A stretch of 64,000 nucleotides of DNA from Candidatus Poribacteria bacterium (lineage in GTDB: Bacteria; Poribacteria; WGA-4E; WGA-3G): positions 1 to 64,000 of the forward strand of contig JAPPCZ010000068.1 in assembly GCA_028824685.1 (NCBI GenBank). Reading direction: 5' to 3'. Positions 24,733 to 34,398 of the stretch are shown here, in pieces. Made by a program: the position numbers and the translations under genes. Each line of letters starts with the position of its first letter. Position 1 is the first letter of the stretch. The notes beneath the pieces were generated by a model. That model ran no database searches, had not been told where the DNA came from, and was given only the letters and a program-made list of their open reading frames with translations.

Positions 24733-26225
24733 TTACTTCAACGTGTTTACATTGTTTTCGGACTTTGTATAGTCCACAAACTCTGTTGGATCAGTGCCGT
24801 TAAGATATTCCTCAATGTTAGTGTACCCATCGTTGTCGTTGTCCATTGCGGCATTGGAAGCATCACTCGGATCAAACCCGTACCCCTTTTCCCATTCATC
24901 GGGCATACCATCACTATCGCTGTCAAGCGGGGCAGGCAGACTTTTGAGTTCGGGCCACCCACCAACATCTTTCTGTGAGTCAATAATACCGCATTTTTTC
25001 GATGCTTCAGGCACGGGCCACCTATTTTTATATGTTCCCCCTTCATAAGTTGCATAACCATTACGGGTTTCGTCAACAATGCGCACGTCTACGGCATCGC
25101 GTTTGGGCAATGAGGCACCTACACTCTCAAGAACAGCAAGGTATGCCTCTTCAGCGGTTTGCTGGTTGATAGGGACAGCGTTAAAAGGTTTGTCAAGTTT
25201 TAATTTTGGAATATGTGAATTGCCACCCGCAGGCTGCACACCACCGTCCCAGTTATTAGCAGTAACTGCAGGATTGCCGTGAACAACATTATCAGCAACG
25301 AACCATTCGCCAAAATTGTCGTCTGAATTATTCGAAAATGGATTAACAATGCGGTAAGACCACTTGCCAGGGCGAGTCGCGGGGCCCGGCTTGTAGTAAT
25401 TTGCCACCATGTTGACAACGGTAAAGTTAAACCTCTCATCGTCTGCATGTTGTTTCCCGCCACCGTAGGCACTGTTGTAACCCCAGTTGTATATCACATT
25501 ATTTCTAAAATCGTTATATCCGCAACCTCGAGCAAAAGCGGGATTGCGGCTGCTGTGGTGTGCAAATAAATTATGATGATATGTGCTACGGTTTGACCCC
25601 CATATACCACCAAATCCATGCGCACCTTTGGCGTGCCCAGAAAAGCGTAAACTTTCTGATATCAGACACCATTGAATTGTTACATTTTCGCAATAGTAGA
25701 TAGATACTGTTTCATCTATACTCCAGCTTGCAGAGACATGGTCAAGGATAATGTTCTTGCGCCGATCACTCGAAATAGAATCTGAATCATCATCCGTTTC
25801 ATCTCCCAGCCTCACCCTGATATACCTGATAATTACTTCGTTGGTATTAATTAAAAGCGGATATCTCCTAATGCAAATACCATCTCCCGGGGCCGTTTGT
25901 CCTGCGATGGTGATATAGGGATGGGAGATTCTCAATTTACTTTCAAGTGTGATCGTACCCGATACTCTGAACACTACGATCCGCGGCCCTTCAGTTTCCA
26001 CTGCTTCGCGTAAGCTGCCTGGACCAGAGTCGTTCAGATTTGTCACACGGATGACTTTTCCACCTCTACCGCCGCGAGTGATTGCGCCGTAACCTTCCGC
26101 GCCTGGAAATGCGGGGATAGAGAGTGTATCTGCTGCGAATGTGTTTGGGATCAGCGTGAGAATACCAGCAAATATAAGGAGTAGGTATTCGTAAAGAAGT
26201 GCCTTAAATAATTTAGTGTGTGCAT
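24733..26225 (-). pseudogene. secreted pectate-lyase-like protein, frameshifted in its signal peptide
   Basis: The main frame (open to a GTG at 26046) encodes a parallel beta-helix polysaccharide lyase: DSGPGSLREAV, ITIAGQTAPGDGI, ILDHVSASWSIDE and a Ca-binding C-terminal DSDSDGMPDEWE plus DNDNDGYTNIEEYL. The same frame continues upstream as F-P-G-A-E-G-Y-G-A-I-T-R-G-G-R-G-G, the canonical start of these enzymes, and a hydrophobic signal peptide, but lacks a start codon. An ATG with GAGGA at 26223-26225 is in another frame. Removing one CA from CACACAC right after it would join them into a ~496-residue protein. As read, secretion would fail. The family cleaves pectin-like polyuronates; the substrate here is unproven. 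Confidence 0.75.
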
Positions 26226-26312
26226 TTTGTTTTCCTCACATATTGAAGCCATAAAAATTCCACTCTGTATTAGTGCGCGCTGTTGTTGTCTGCACGAAAC
26301 TGGGATGCCGAT

Positions 26313-26849
26313 TTATATATCGTCTGGAATTATATGTGTTACCAATTCAAAATAAGTACAAAAGGTATCTTCCAATTCGGGCTCTTCTTCAGTAAATAGA
26401 TCAGGTTTTAAGTTTAACGGGTTTCTTTTATCAAGTTCGTCAATATCACTTTGACTTTCTGCAAATATCATAACATAAACAACATCCAGAAGTCGTAATG
26501 AGTTTTCAGAAGAAAGATGGCCGAATACTCTTTCGGCTACATGATATCCAACAGGATTTTGCTTCTCTAAATTTAATGCCACTTTATATCTTACTTCATT
26601 CAAAACATTGCCTAATGCTTCTCTATGATGACATAATATTTTTGCTTCTTCCAAGAAGAAGTTGATTCTATCTTTTGTGAAAAAAGAGTACGGGTGTAAA
26701 TATAGTACCAATTTATATAATTCTTCTTTTGAAGCATTTGGAAATTCTTCCTGCGCTAAATAATAATTTGAAAGACAAGTCCGTGCAGTTCCAGTAACTT
26801 CTCGAAAAACGCGTTTTCGCCATCGTTTCCGCTTCCATTTGATGATCAT
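26313..26849 (-). CDS. hypothetical protein
   Basis: 178 aa, not recognised. Very basic N-terminus (KWKRKRWRKRVFREV), then mainly helical sequence with an acidic end (EEEPELEDTF). No signal peptide, membrane span or known motif. It is the last of four same-strand unrecognised genes (26313-28161). Downstream is the frameshifted pectate lyase. Confidence 0.55.
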   Translation of the reverse strand: MIIKWKRKRWRKRVFREVTGTARTCLSNYYLAQEEFPNASKEELYKLVLYLHPYSFFTKDRINFFLEEAKILCHHREALGNVLNEVRYKVALNLEKQNPVGYHVAERVFGHLSSENSLRLLDVVYVMIFAESQSDIDELDKRNPLNLKPDLFTEEEPELEDTFCTYFELVTHIIPDDI

Positions 26850-26901
26850 TACAAACTCTTTTCATCTCGATGCATGATTGTAGTTTTCGCCAAAGTATAG
26901 T

Positions 26902-27243
26902 TTATTCATTATGTTTCATGAACCTTGCTGACATAATGCTGAATGCACGTATTCCACAATAAACGAATAAGAACCAAATACCCGTCGCGACCAAGACAAT
27001 AAGCAACCTTTCAGCATTTAGAAATAATCCCAAAAATAATATAAAAAGGCAACACCCTTTAATCCAACCCCGTTGCGTCATAAGATAAGTACATATACTC
27101 GGAAGAAACAACATTTGACAAAGATCTGTTAGATATCCCTCACCTCTTACTATGTACCACAGAGCTTCAAAAGGAATACCGTATTTTACACCCTGAAATA
27201 AAAGATATACTATGAATTGATAGTAACGGTAGAAATCCTCCAT
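26902..27243 (-). CDS. hypothetical small membrane protein
   Basis: 113 aa with three or four hydrophobic segments (for example CCLFILFLGLFLNAERLLI and IVLVATGIWFLFVYC). Family not recognised. The ATG follows AGAGGGG. It overlaps the end of the upstream gene by 34 bases, which suggests coupled expression. Confidence 0.55.
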   Translation of the reverse strand: MEDFYRYYQFIVYLLFQGVKYGIPFEALWYIVRGEGYLTDLCQMLFLPSICTYLMTQRGWIKGCCLFILFLGLFLNAERLLIVLVATGIWFLFVYCGIRAFSIMSARFMKHNE

Positions 27244-27515
27244 CTGCCACCCCTCTCAAATCTTGTTCCGCTAAACTTTTTTGCAATACCGTCTCTTCTT
27301 AATTGATTCAATGCCCACATAATAATGATCTCGCGCTTGCCCCCATCGTCTGGAGGCAATATTCCCCCATGTTCTTCATGAAACTCGTAAGTTTGGCTTG
27401 CAATATCTCCTATCCAAGTAGGAACCTCTTCCCCAGCAAAGATTTCACAGATTATTTTCTTAGCAACAGTTTCGTTAAGACATATTCCTTTACATAAAAA
27501 CGTATAATCTATCAT
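27210..27515 (-). CDS. hypothetical protein
   Basis: 101 aa, soluble, no family recognised. It contains EIFAGEEVPTWIGDIASQTYEFHEEHGGILPP, described here only by its ends, and a basic C-terminal part (RRDGIAKKFSGTRFERGGRW). Its 3' end overlaps the membrane-protein gene by 34 bases, so the two probably act together. Confidence 0.5.
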   Translation of the reverse strand: MIDYTFLCKGICLNETVAKKIICEIFAGEEVPTWIGDIASQTYEFHEEHGGILPPDDGGKREIIIMWALNQLRRDGIAKKFSGTRFERGGRWRISTVTINS

Positions 27516-27579
27516 TTTTATTCTTCTTTGTTAGTGCGCGGATTTGACATCGCCGCGCAGGATGCGACTCTCAAAGTTT

Positions 27580-28161
27580 TCACTCAATATGCATATCTTG
27601 GTTTTCTTTTACCAAAGATATAACATAATTTGCAAAATCATCATTTACCATCAGGTCAGAAATTTTAACGGCTATTCGGTTAGCACGTCTTTCATGGTCA
27701 ATACTGTTGACAAAGTCCAATATATCTTTGCGAGCTTCTTCCGCTGCGATATCAAGTGCTTTATCAGCACCAAACGCCTTTACCATTTCTAACAGATCGG
27801 AATCTGATTTGTCTCCAAGCTCAGTTTCATACTCATCCATAAAGCGCGTTGCGACACGCCATGCAATTGGGGACATAGCCGCAGCTATTTTTTCATTACG
27901 GATTTTCTCTTTTCTTTCTCTCAATGCCTCTTTAGCTAAAATAAACCCTCGCACTGTAAAACCTCCTATTTCAATTAATAATGTTGCGATCAATAAAAAC
28001 AGTGGAAGTAAAGCACTCACATTGAGCAAGGTGGATCGTAATGATTGCTTTTGGTCTACCCATAGCCAATATGGGAGAATCATTATTGCTACAACCCATA
28101 TTGCGATTTGCATCCACTCGTTTATGATTTCTCTTGCGTTTCCACTATCTTCTTTTGCCAT
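27580..28161 (-). CDS. hypothetical membrane protein with cytoplasmic helical domain
   Basis: 193 aa. Two membrane spans (about 17-37 and 44-68) are followed by a long charged helical domain (LAKEALRERKEKIRNEKIAAA onward) that is probably cytoplasmic. No known motif. It is the first gene of the unrecognised cluster on the minus strand. The gap to hflC (28162-28335) shows nothing recognisable. Confidence 0.55.
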   Translation of the reverse strand: MAKEDSGNAREIINEWMQIAIWVVAIMILPYWLWVDQKQSLRSTLLNVSALLPLFLLIATLLIEIGGFTVRGFILAKEALRERKEKIRNEKIAAAMSPIAWRVATRFMDEYETELGDKSDSDLLEMVKAFGADKALDIAAEEARKDILDFVNSIDHERRANRIAVKISDLMVNDDFANYVISLVKENQDMHIE

Positions 28162-28335
28162 TTATTTAGGTGTTCACTTTTAAAGGTTGCAACCAAACGG
28201 TGAATCTTAGAGTTCACTCACATATTACTATACTACAAAAAGGACTAAATCTCAAGTCAAATATTCACAATTTAGGTTTTGATATTTAACCTGCGTTATC
28301 AGCAAACACCCTTAATAAAAATCCGCCAGCAACAA

Positions 28336-29295
28336 TCAACGCTTAAGTGCCTGACTATCCTTGAGATATTTATAGAGTTCACTATCAGTTGTCAAAATAA
28401 GCTTCGTGCTTGCGGTATTTGTCTTACGATAGGTCTCTAAAGTCTGGAGGAAAGCGTAAAATTCTGGGTCTTTGCCGTGTGCATTAGCATAAATCTGGAT
28501 GGCTTGGGCATCAGCATCCCCTTTAATCTGTTCCGCTTGCTTGTATGCCTCTGATTGGATACGTTCTAACTCTTTCTGTTTCTGCCCCATGATATTCGCC
28601 GCTTCGCCTTCACCTTCAGATTTGTATTTTTCGGAGATACGCTGCCGTTCCGAAATCATGCGGTCAAAAACTTTCTGTCGCACTTCTTCTACATAGTTAA
28701 TCCGTTTAACTTGCACATCAACGAGTTCAATACCAAACTGCGGAACAGCTTCTTGTGCTTTTTCACGAATCATCTGTGTAATCTTCTCTCTACCAATCTG
28801 GATCTCTTCTAACGGCTCGCCAGATTGACCTTCATCATCTTCAAGGATTTGAGTATCCTGCTCTAACACTTGGTTTGAATTTCTAACAACTTCGATTAAC
28901 AACTGTGCAGTCACTAAATCACGCGCCGCAGAATCAATTATATCGTCCAGTCGTGATTGTGCCAGCACCTCTGTTCCGAGTGCCTCATAGAATTGGAGTG
29001 CATCTTTAATCCGCCAACGTGCTGTAGTATCAAGCCAGATAAATTTCTTGTCCTTTGTCGGAATCTGATTTGGAGATCCATCCCATTCAAGGATGCGCTT
29101 ATCAAAGCGGTGTACCTGCTGAATGAATGGTGTCTTTATTTTTAGTCCTGCATTGACAATGGGATCGCCAACAGGGCGACCGAATTCAGTAATGACAACC
29201 TGTTCACCTTCTTTTACAATGTAAAATGCACCTGAGGCAAATATAACTACCAGAATGACAACGATAATCAATGGTATCAGTATCTTGAACTTCAT
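28336..29295 (-). CDS. hflC: HflC, SPFH/band-7 modulator of FtsH
   Basis: 319 aa. One N-terminal membrane anchor (~5-27), then the SPFH domain (VVITEFGRPVGDPIVNAGLKI, FDKRILEWDGSP), then a long helix with AEAANIMGQKQ-like repeats and YANAHGKDPEFYAFLQTLETYRKT, typical of HflC. HflK and HflC form a large periplasm-facing cage around the FtsH protease and tune membrane-protein degradation. An acidic insertion (ILEDDEGQSGEPLEE) sits inside the SPFH region. It follows hflK by 23 bases. Confidence 0.92.
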   Translation of the reverse strand: MKFKILIPLIIVVILVVIFASGAFYIVKEGEQVVITEFGRPVGDPIVNAGLKIKTPFIQQVHRFDKRILEWDGSPNQIPTKDKKFIWLDTTARWRIKDALQFYEALGTEVLAQSRLDDIIDSAARDLVTAQLLIEVVRNSNQVLEQDTQILEDDEGQSGEPLEEIQIGREKITQMIREKAQEAVPQFGIELVDVQVKRINYVEEVRQKVFDRMISERQRISEKYKSEGEGEAANIMGQKQKELERIQSEAYKQAEQIKGDADAQAIQIYANAHGKDPEFYAFLQTLETYRKTNTASTKLILTTDSELYKYLKDSQALKR

Positions 29296-29318
29296 CAGAA
29301 AACTCCTTTTGTTGTAAA

Positions 29319-30266
29319 TTACTCTTTCAGCTGCAGAATCGGAATTGGTGTGTTGGCTTTTTCGTCAATGACATAAATCTCCTTAACTTGAGGCAAAACG
29401 TCCTGCATCGTTTCCAGATAAAGTCGTTGACGTGTCACCTCTTTCGCTTTTTGATATTCAGCGCGTATCGCATTGAATTTATCTGCATCCCCTTGTGCTT
29501 GGTTGACTCGCTTCAGCGCGTAACCTTCTGCTTCTGAAATCTGTTGTTGTGCCAATCCTTTGGATTTCGGAACAGATTGGTTGTAATCACGCCACGCTTC
29601 ATTGATGAGACGGTCTTTTTCCTGTTTTGCTTCATTAACCGCGTTAAATGCAGACTTCACCTTTTCGGGTGGATTAACGTCCTGCAGTGTCACGGTTGCT
29701 ACGTCTAACCCTGTTTCATACAGATCAAGAAGTGTCTGCAGATGTTGTTCAACTTCCGCAGCAATTTCTATACGTCCAACAGTTAACACTTCGGTAACAG
29801 TGCGGTCTCCAATCACTCGACTCATCACTGATTCTGATAGGTCTCGCAAAGCATACCGCGGATTCCTAACGGAAAATAGATATTTTTCGGGGTCATTTAT
29901 TTTGTACTGGACTACCCATTCAACATCAGCAATATTAAGGTCTCCTGTGAGCAACAGAGATTCATCTCCAAAATCACCGGGGTCATACTGGGTACGGACA
30001 CCCGCTTTAAGTGTTCTAAACCCGAATTCTTCCTTGAAGACCTTTCGCACCTGTACCTTCACGGCTTTCTCAATGCCAAAAGGCAGCTTGAAATGGAGTC
30101 CGGGTTCGGTTTGTCGAACAGATTTACCGAACATCAGGACTACAGCGATCTCGTCTGCTTCAACAGTATAAAAACTTGTTGCTAAACTCACCAAAACTGC
30201 TACACCAATAATCACAAATAGAATTCGTTTTGGGGTAATAAGATGTAGGTAATCGGAAAGTTCCAT
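29319..30266 (-). CDS. hflK: HflK, SPFH/band-7 modulator of FtsH
   Basis: 315 aa. Membrane anchor at ~14-33, then SPFH domain with FYTVEADEIAVVLMFGKSV, TEPGLHFKLPFGIEK and LTGDLNIADVEWVVQYKI, all typical of HflK, and a coiled-coil helix (QQQISEAEGYALKRVNQAQGDADKF in parts). It is shorter than E. coli HflK (419) because the Gly-rich cytoplasmic N-terminus is missing. It is the first gene of hflKC; ATG follows AGGAG. Confidence 0.92.
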   Translation of the reverse strand: MELSDYLHLITPKRILFVIIGVAVLVSLATSFYTVEADEIAVVLMFGKSVRQTEPGLHFKLPFGIEKAVKVQVRKVFKEEFGFRTLKAGVRTQYDPGDFGDESLLLTGDLNIADVEWVVQYKINDPEKYLFSVRNPRYALRDLSESVMSRVIGDRTVTEVLTVGRIEIAAEVEQHLQTLLDLYETGLDVATVTLQDVNPPEKVKSAFNAVNEAKQEKDRLINEAWRDYNQSVPKSKGLAQQQISEAEGYALKRVNQAQGDADKFNAIRAEYQKAKEVTRQRLYLETMQDVLPQVKEIYVIDEKANTPIPILQLKE

Positions 30267-30294
30267 GTTATTTCTCCTTCTTTATCAGTTTGTT

Positions 30295-30444
30295 GTCGGG
30301 TTTCACTGCTACCTAACTGGAATATGTAGGTATGTAATTTGGGACATGTTTGGCTATCAGTTCCCGCTTTCTCAGTGCCGTTCTACCCGACCTACGAGGT
30401 TTTTTAAATTAATTCTATGATGCGGTTAGGAAACCGCATCTACC
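30295..30444. repeat. interrupted GTAG-type repeat plus a GTAG hairpin
   Basis: 30295-30309 (GTCGGGTTTCACTGC) and 30376-30395 (ending TTCTACCCGACCTAC) are the two halves of the REP-like unit seen intact at 37592-37616 and 43492-43522. Here ~65 unrelated bases, beginning with the palindromic TACCTA...TAGGTA, separate them. 30419-30444 is GATGCGGTTAGGAAACCGCATCTAC, a GTAG-headed hairpin on the minus strand. Confidence 0.6.
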
Positions 30445-30459
30445 ACAGCTAACGGTGTT

Positions 30460-31443
30460 TCAAATTTCGTATCTGACCAATTTACGCGCAGCGTCAACTA
30501 TTTGTTCTGTATCTGGAATAACAAAGTTTTCCATCACAGGGGCAAAAGGAACAGGTACTGGCACTGCAGCGACGCGTTCAATTGGCGCATCAAGATAATC
30601 AAACGCTTCGCGAACAACGAGCGCAGCGATCTCAGCACCGAACCCTGCTCTGCCAACTGCTTCATGCGCAATTAATAGGCGATTTGTTTTCTTTACAGAC
30701 TCAAAAATGGTCTCTTTGTCAAGCGGCATCAATGTTCTTGGATCAACAACCTCCGCTGAGATGCCTTCTTCACTCAGTTCATCTGCAGCATCAAGTGCTT
30801 TCAATACCATACGCGATGTCGCTAAAATTGTTATATCTTCACCTTCACGTTTTACATCCGCTTCACCCAATGGAATAGTGTACTCCTCATCGGGAATTTC
30901 ACCCTCTTCAGTATAGAGCAGTTTGTGTTCAATAAACATAATTGGGTTGTCGTTTCGGATAGCGGTTTTTAGCAAACCTTTCGCATCGTAAGGGGTAGCG
31001 GGCATCACGACAAGCAGACCTGGAATATGTACGAACCACGCCTCAAGGCTTTGTGCGTGCTGTGCAGCAGAGGAACGACCTGCACCACCTTGCGTACGGA
31101 TAACAAGTGGCACATCCAATTGTCCACCGACCATATAGCGAATTTTAGCAACTTGGTTCACAATCTGATCCATTCCAACAGCAGTAAAGTCAATATACAT
31201 CAACTCTGCTACAGGACGCATGCCTGTTACAGCGGCACCGAGTGCTGTGCCGATGATAGCCGCTTCAGAAATCGGTGTGTTTCGGATACGATCCTTTCCA
31301 AATTGCTTAAAAAGACCATCCGTGACCTTATATGCGCCGCCATACTCAGCAATATCTTCCCCCATGAGAAAGACTGCCTCGTCGCGTTCCATTTCCTCTA
31401 TCAGTGCCTCTTTCAGGGCATCACGATAGGTAATTGTTTTCAT
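30460..31443 (-). CDS. pdhB: 2-oxo acid dehydrogenase E1 component, beta subunit (pyruvate dehydrogenase type)
   Basis: 327 aa, normal length. It has the transketolase pyrimidine-binding domain (MKTITYRDALKEALIEEMER, FLMGEDIAEYGGAYKVT, NTPISEAAIIGTALGAA) and the C-terminal transketolase domain (GISAEVVDPRTLMPLDKETI, RLLIAHEAVGRAGFGAEIA). With an alpha subunit it decarboxylates pyruvate or another 2-oxo acid using thiamine diphosphate. No alpha subunit, E2 or E3 gene is adjacent, so the complex is encoded in pieces, and an acetoin or branched-chain substrate cannot be excluded. Confidence 0.9.
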   Translation of the reverse strand: MKTITYRDALKEALIEEMERDEAVFLMGEDIAEYGGAYKVTDGLFKQFGKDRIRNTPISEAAIIGTALGAAVTGMRPVAELMYIDFTAVGMDQIVNQVAKIRYMVGGQLDVPLVIRTQGGAGRSSAAQHAQSLEAWFVHIPGLLVVMPATPYDAKGLLKTAIRNDNPIMFIEHKLLYTEEGEIPDEEYTIPLGEADVKREGEDITILATSRMVLKALDAADELSEEGISAEVVDPRTLMPLDKETIFESVKKTNRLLIAHEAVGRAGFGAEIAALVVREAFDYLDAPIERVAAVPVPVPFAPVMENFVIPDTEQIVDAARKLVRYEI

Positions 31444-31516
31444 ATTTCGTCTGTTCCTTTCATATTTCGTTTAGTTTTCTTAAGGCTCAGTGCTCCTTGT
31501 TACTTTAGTATTCTGT

Positions 31517-33109
31517 CTAAACTGATGAAGGACGTGCTTGTATCACAGGAATAACGTAACTGCGAATTGTCATACCGTCAACTGTTTCTGTCTCAACTTT
31601 CGGTTCTGGATTCTCGCGATGATCAAATACGACATAATAACCCTCTGTAGTTCCTTCCAATTCCATATACGCTGCAAGTTGTTTTTTGCCCGCTGCATAA
31701 CGGTTACTTCCTTCCCAAATCTTAGTTTCAACAATGTATTTTCGCTGGTTGTGGATGAGAAGCATATCCATTCTGCCACGACCTGTTTGCACTTCAAGGT
31801 ACATATTCCCACCTACGCTGCGGATAAACTGTTCAAGGTAGGCATAAAGGAGATGCTGTCCAACATATTCCTGCGGTTTATCCGGTACTTGCAAGATGCG
31901 GAAACCAGCACGAGCAATAAAGTCTCGAAAGTTATCAAGTAAGGAGACCATATCAATTTGCCCCTTAGGTGTAAGGTAATCCAAGAAACATTCATCCTTC
32001 TCTTCGGACAGATACTCATTCTCCAACCCATTGAATGTCGGTTTGAAGGTCCTCATAATACGGTAGAGATAAATTGGATTAACTATCTCACACCTTCCGT
32101 CAGCTGCTTCTTTGATAACACCGTAGGTAGCAAGTTCACTGATGATGTCGTCATCAAGGTTGAAATCCACGCCTTCCTCACGCGCCATGATTTTCATCAA
32201 CATACTTTCAAAGCGCGGGTCTCTGCGGACATTTGTTGTTAGATGCTGTATATTCGTATTTCGTCCACGAAGAAGCTGCATGTGTGCCTCTGAGAAGTGT
32301 ATAGGGGTAATGGTTTCGGTTTTGGGAATATCCATCTCCTCAGTGAGAATCTGTGCGAAACGGTTCACAAGTACAGGTTGCCCCGCGGTTTGCTTATGAA
32401 TAGACACAATCACTTCTGGTGCGAATTCTTGACCTGCCTCATCTGTATATTGCGAAAGTAGTTCTTGTACTTGTTGTAAAGTAAAGTTCGGCAGCCGGAA
32501 TTCATCCTGGATATTGAACGGAGAAACAGATCGGTCATAGTTGAGTTGACTTATACTCTTAACACCGACTATTCCAACACTGTGTGGACATTGAAGTACA
32601 TCAGAGAGATAGATAGTTCGGAGGGCATATAAGAAATCACTTACAACATCTTGAGGAATACCATCAAACTCATCAATAAGCAGCACAACGTTCCGATTGT
32701 TGAGTAAATTCGCTAATTGTTTGAAGAACTCTAACATAGAAAAATGGTTGCTTAACTGTGTATCATTCAAAAACTGCGTTAAACCCTCGGTTGGTTTCTT
32801 ACCTCTTTTTTGTAATTCGTACTCAATTTGCCACCGAATCAATTGTGTGAGTCTCTCATAAAAAATAGGGGGTGAACCATTCCGCATCACTTGGAAATCC
32901 AGCTGAATAGGGAAATAGGTTGGATCTTCTGTGGTAAGAGCATCAAGTGCCATTCGGAAGAAGGTCGTCTTGCCTGTCTGTCGCGGGGCAAAGAGAACGG
33001 TATAGCGACCTTCTTTCACACGAGCAATGAAATCAGCAATTTCTTCGGTGCGTGGCACAACATAGTGTCGATCAGGATACACACGCCCTTGAGTTCCAAA
33101 ACGCCTCAT
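31517..33109 (-). CDS. AAA-like ATPase with C-terminal PD-(D/E)xK-nuclease-like domain
   Basis: 530 aa from the ATG at 33107-33109, which follows GGAGGGAGAG; the frame extends to a TTG at 33145 without a site. Walker A is APRQTGKT (about 41-48) and Walker B is VVLLIDEFDG (about 141-150). A winged-helix-like middle follows. The C-terminus has the PD-(D/E)xK pattern RGRMDMLLIHNQRKYIVETK. This architecture recurs in many copies in bacteria with large accessory genomes and is linked to selfish or defence functions, but no activity is established. It begins directly after the beta-helix gene, possibly co-transcribed. Confidence 0.8.
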   Translation of the reverse strand: MRRFGTQGRVYPDRHYVVPRTEEIADFIARVKEGRYTVLFAPRQTGKTTFFRMALDALTTEDPTYFPIQLDFQVMRNGSPPIFYERLTQLIRWQIEYELQKRGKKPTEGLTQFLNDTQLSNHFSMLEFFKQLANLLNNRNVVLLIDEFDGIPQDVVSDFLYALRTIYLSDVLQCPHSVGIVGVKSISQLNYDRSVSPFNIQDEFRLPNFTLQQVQELLSQYTDEAGQEFAPEVIVSIHKQTAGQPVLVNRFAQILTEEMDIPKTETITPIHFSEAHMQLLRGRNTNIQHLTTNVRRDPRFESMLMKIMAREEGVDFNLDDDIISELATYGVIKEAADGRCEIVNPIYLYRIMRTFKPTFNGLENEYLSEEKDECFLDYLTPKGQIDMVSLLDNFRDFIARAGFRILQVPDKPQEYVGQHLLYAYLEQFIRSVGGNMYLEVQTGRGRMDMLLIHNQRKYIVETKIWEGSNRYAAGKKQLAAYMELEGTTEGYYVVFDHRENPEPKVETETVDGMTIRSYVIPVIQARPSSV

Positions 33110-33146
33110 TCTTTCTCTCCCTCCTGTCAAATCCCTCTCATTCAAG

Positions 33147-34388
33147 TTAAGCAGTCAAGCAAATGTTACCTTCAAAAATTACTTCTGGATTATCTTCTCC
33201 ACGAATTAGCACTGCTTTGCCATCGGTTTTAAAAGTGTTATTGTAGAAACGGATATTGTGTACTCCCTCACTCATACAGTCAATTGCAGCGGGATTTCCG
33301 ACATCGGATTTGGACGTTGAGATTGTATTTTGATAGATAGTCGTGTTTCTGATGCCGCCATTCGCACCGGTAGACCAAAAGTGAATACCACCATAACTAT
33401 TTTTTCGCCCATCATTTTCACTGAGATTATTGCGTATAACGTTATTATGGAATGCCTTTGCACCTTCAAATTGCGCTAACAGATACCCTGCCCCATCGTT
33501 ATCGTGTGAGTAGTTATACTGCACAATTGAATTTCGCACACCTCCATCCAGATCAAATCCGCCGCCATCTTTACTGCTTCCCGTTCGGTTGTGATGCGAT
33601 TCGTTGAACTGAATGATAACACGATTTGAGTCCCACGTCCAGATACCGACAGGACCGCCACCTTCATAATCGTTCAACTTTCCGTTTTCGAACGCCTCAC
33701 AATATTCAATCGTAGCACCATCTACCTGCGCGAGGACAATACCATTTCCCGAATGACTCCCCTTTCTTGAAATGCCTAAATTTTTATAGACACGACACTT
33801 TCCAACATAAATATTTGTGTGAGAATAGCCTTCTTCTTCAGGTTTCCAAGTGCCGAGGCAACTTATCCCCGCATCTCCGTTGTTATGAACGTTGGCGTGC
33901 GTTATTTTTACATCACCGAAACCACTCCATCCTCCATCAATCGGCTGCGATGCAATGCTAATTCCCGCATGCTTAAAACCCCGGACATCAACCCTGTCAA
34001 TGTGGATGTGTTTCAGTCTTTTATGTTTCGATAGGGTGTTTACGAACCAAATTCCAGAACTTGTATTTTGCTCTGCACCCGCGCCAACGAAGTTGAGATC
34101 AACTATCCGAACACCGCCACGGTTTTTAGCGAAAAAACCAGCACCAGTGCCAGCATCAATTGTTGCTCTACCGCTCCCATAAGAACCAAATGTTATCGGT
34201 TCGTCCAAAGCATCTGTATTTGCACCAAAAAGTGTTAGGTTTCCATTAAAGGTCTGATCAGCGTGAAACCACACCGAATCGCCCGGTTGTATTCGAGTTG
34301 CATTCACCCTATCAATACTTTGCCACGGATGTTTTTGAGAGATACCTGAGTTTGAATCGTCTCCGTATAGGCTGATGTAGTAATCCAT
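33147..34388 (-). CDS. right-handed parallel beta-helix protein without signal peptide
   Basis: 413 aa. It starts YISLYGDDSNSGISQKHPWQSI, the typical opening of polysaccharide-active beta-helix proteins (where a signal usually precedes), then rungs such as IVDLNFVGAGAEQNTSSGIWF, NNGDAGISCLG and GIHFWSTGANGGIRNTTIYQNTI in short stretches. Without a signal peptide it would stay in the cytosol unless the start is misplaced; upstream sequence to the aminotransferase stop is only 10 bases, so no signal is hidden there. It may act on a carbohydrate. Likely in one transcript with the aminotransferase. Confidence 0.75.
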   Translation of the reverse strand: MDYYISLYGDDSNSGISQKHPWQSIDRVNATRIQPGDSVWFHADQTFNGNLTLFGANTDALDEPITFGSYGSGRATIDAGTGAGFFAKNRGGVRIVDLNFVGAGAEQNTSSGIWFVNTLSKHKRLKHIHIDRVDVRGFKHAGISIASQPIDGGWSGFGDVKITHANVHNNGDAGISCLGTWKPEEEGYSHTNIYVGKCRVYKNLGISRKGSHSGNGIVLAQVDGATIEYCEAFENGKLNDYEGGGPVGIWTWDSNRVIIQFNESHHNRTGSSKDGGGFDLDGGVRNSIVQYNYSHDNDGAGYLLAQFEGAKAFHNNVIRNNLSENDGRKNSYGGIHFWSTGANGGIRNTTIYQNTISTSKSDVGNPAAIDCMSEGVHNIRFYNNTFKTDGKAVLIRGEDNPEVIFEGNICLTA

Positions 34389-34398
34389 ACACCGTCGG

